The notes under the pieces are model-generated. The model saw nothing but the letters and a program-made list of their open reading frames with translations. It was not told the origin of the DNA and made no database searches. This document shows, in pieces, positions 6,490-6,761 of a DNA stretch of 6,761 bases. Every line of letters begins with the position of its first letter. The stretch's first letter is position 1. Position numbers and translations under genes: made by a program. The DNA comes from Nitrospira sp. (GTDB lineage: Bacteria > Nitrospirota > Nitrospiria > Nitrospirales > Nitrospiraceae). The stretch lies in assembly GCA_029858925.1 (NCBI GenBank), contig JAOUEB010000073.1, positions 1-6,761 of the forward strand, in the 5' to 3' direction.

Positions 6490-6540
6490 AGGGGTAAGGA
6501 GTTAGGTGTGAACAGCGGTTCTGGGGATCTCCTTACCCCT
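6490..6540. terminator. Perfect 12-base inverted repeat after the CBS gene
   Basis: Aggggtaaggag (6490-6501) is perfectly inverted as ctccttacccct (6529-6540) with a 27-base loop, starting nine bases after the CBS stop. It can act as a terminator for the CBS gene and for the gene remnant converging from the right. There is no long T-run. The arms carry the same G-rich unit found at 4691-4714. Confidence 0.6.
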
Positions 6541-6566
6541 TACTACTAACCACTTGCCAGCTATGG

Positions 6567-6761
6567 TTACTTCGTGAGTTCTTTCACCGTGTGGCCAAGC
6601 TCCGGCAGGATCAACTTTTCCATCGTCGATTTCACGGCCCCTTCGGACCAGGCGAGGAAATGACGATGGGGCCCTTGTAGAGGCCGGCCGTCGCGGGCTG
6701 GCTGATGGAGGCGAGCTCAGGCGGACAGTCGCCTTACAGCGCATTCCGCGTCTTCAGGTCG
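6567..6761 (-). pseudogene. C-terminal end of an unrecognised gene, frame apparently broken
   Basis: On the minus strand a frame ending at TAA (6567-6569) reads FLAWSEGAVKSTMEKLIL followed by PELGHTVKELTK. This has the composition of a genuine protein C-terminus. Going upstream, the same frame becomes arginine/proline-rich and meets a stop at 6717-6719. A different frame over about 6627-6725 reads GDCPPELASISQPATAGLYK, then GPIVISSPG, also protein-like, but it ends in TGA before joining the first and has a TAA just upstream after DLKTRNAL. The coding signal therefore seems to switch frames at least once, consistent with a decayed gene or with insertion/deletion errors in the assembly. I do not recognise the family. 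The gene continues beyond the window if real. Confidence 0.4.

Noticed and set aside
6502..6744. 80-residue minus-strand open frame at the right edge
   Set aside because: Its low-complexity S/P/R-rich translation lies in a different frame from both protein-like segments and runs through the 3' inverted repeat.

Overview
The window is GC-rich bacterial chromosome. It holds six recognisable or partly recognisable protein genes and several short intergenic spacers full of related repeats and hairpins. I suspect a Nitrospira-type (Nitrospirota) organism. The grounds are the gene types and the style of the spacers, which carry G-rich 'ggggtaagg' units, 'cgtgaaacgtgaa' units and palindromic elements. 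This is recollection plus inference; nothing in the window is a taxonomic marker.

Layout. Positions 2-1141 (+) hold the 3' part of a radical SAM gene whose N-terminal cobalamin-binding domain starts outside the window. After a 99-base spacer with an inverted repeat comes a complete paralogue at 1241-3187 (+), a 648-residue B12-binding-domain/radical SAM protein. Both carry an unusual CX4CX2C iron-sulfur motif. A small gene on the opposite strand (3275-3535) converges on it and encodes an 86-residue protein that looks like a J-domain without the HPD tripeptide. One imperfect 20-base inverted repeat contains both stop codons of this convergent pair. A divergent spacer (about 3536-3754) follows, then a PhzF-family isomerase/epimerase (3755-4684, +) and a zinc-containing medium-chain dehydrogenase/quinone oxidoreductase-like enzyme (4726-5754, +). 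These two are 41 bases apart and may be co-transcribed. Next is a 292-base gene-free stretch with a repeat-like element and a terminator-like hairpin. After it comes a small stand-alone two-CBS-domain protein (6047-6481, +) with a strong ribosome-binding site, followed by a perfect 12-base inverted repeat. The right edge (6567 to the window end, minus strand) holds what looks like the C-terminal end of another gene whose frame is broken.

How the genes fit together. The tandem radical SAM genes probably act in one pathway, on related substrates or in successive steps. The product cannot be named from this window because their upstream neighbours are missing. PhzF and the dehydrogenase could form a small metabolic pair. 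The CBS protein is probably an independent nucleotide-sensing or regulatory unit. I see no rRNA, tRNA, CRISPR array, transposase or phage gene.
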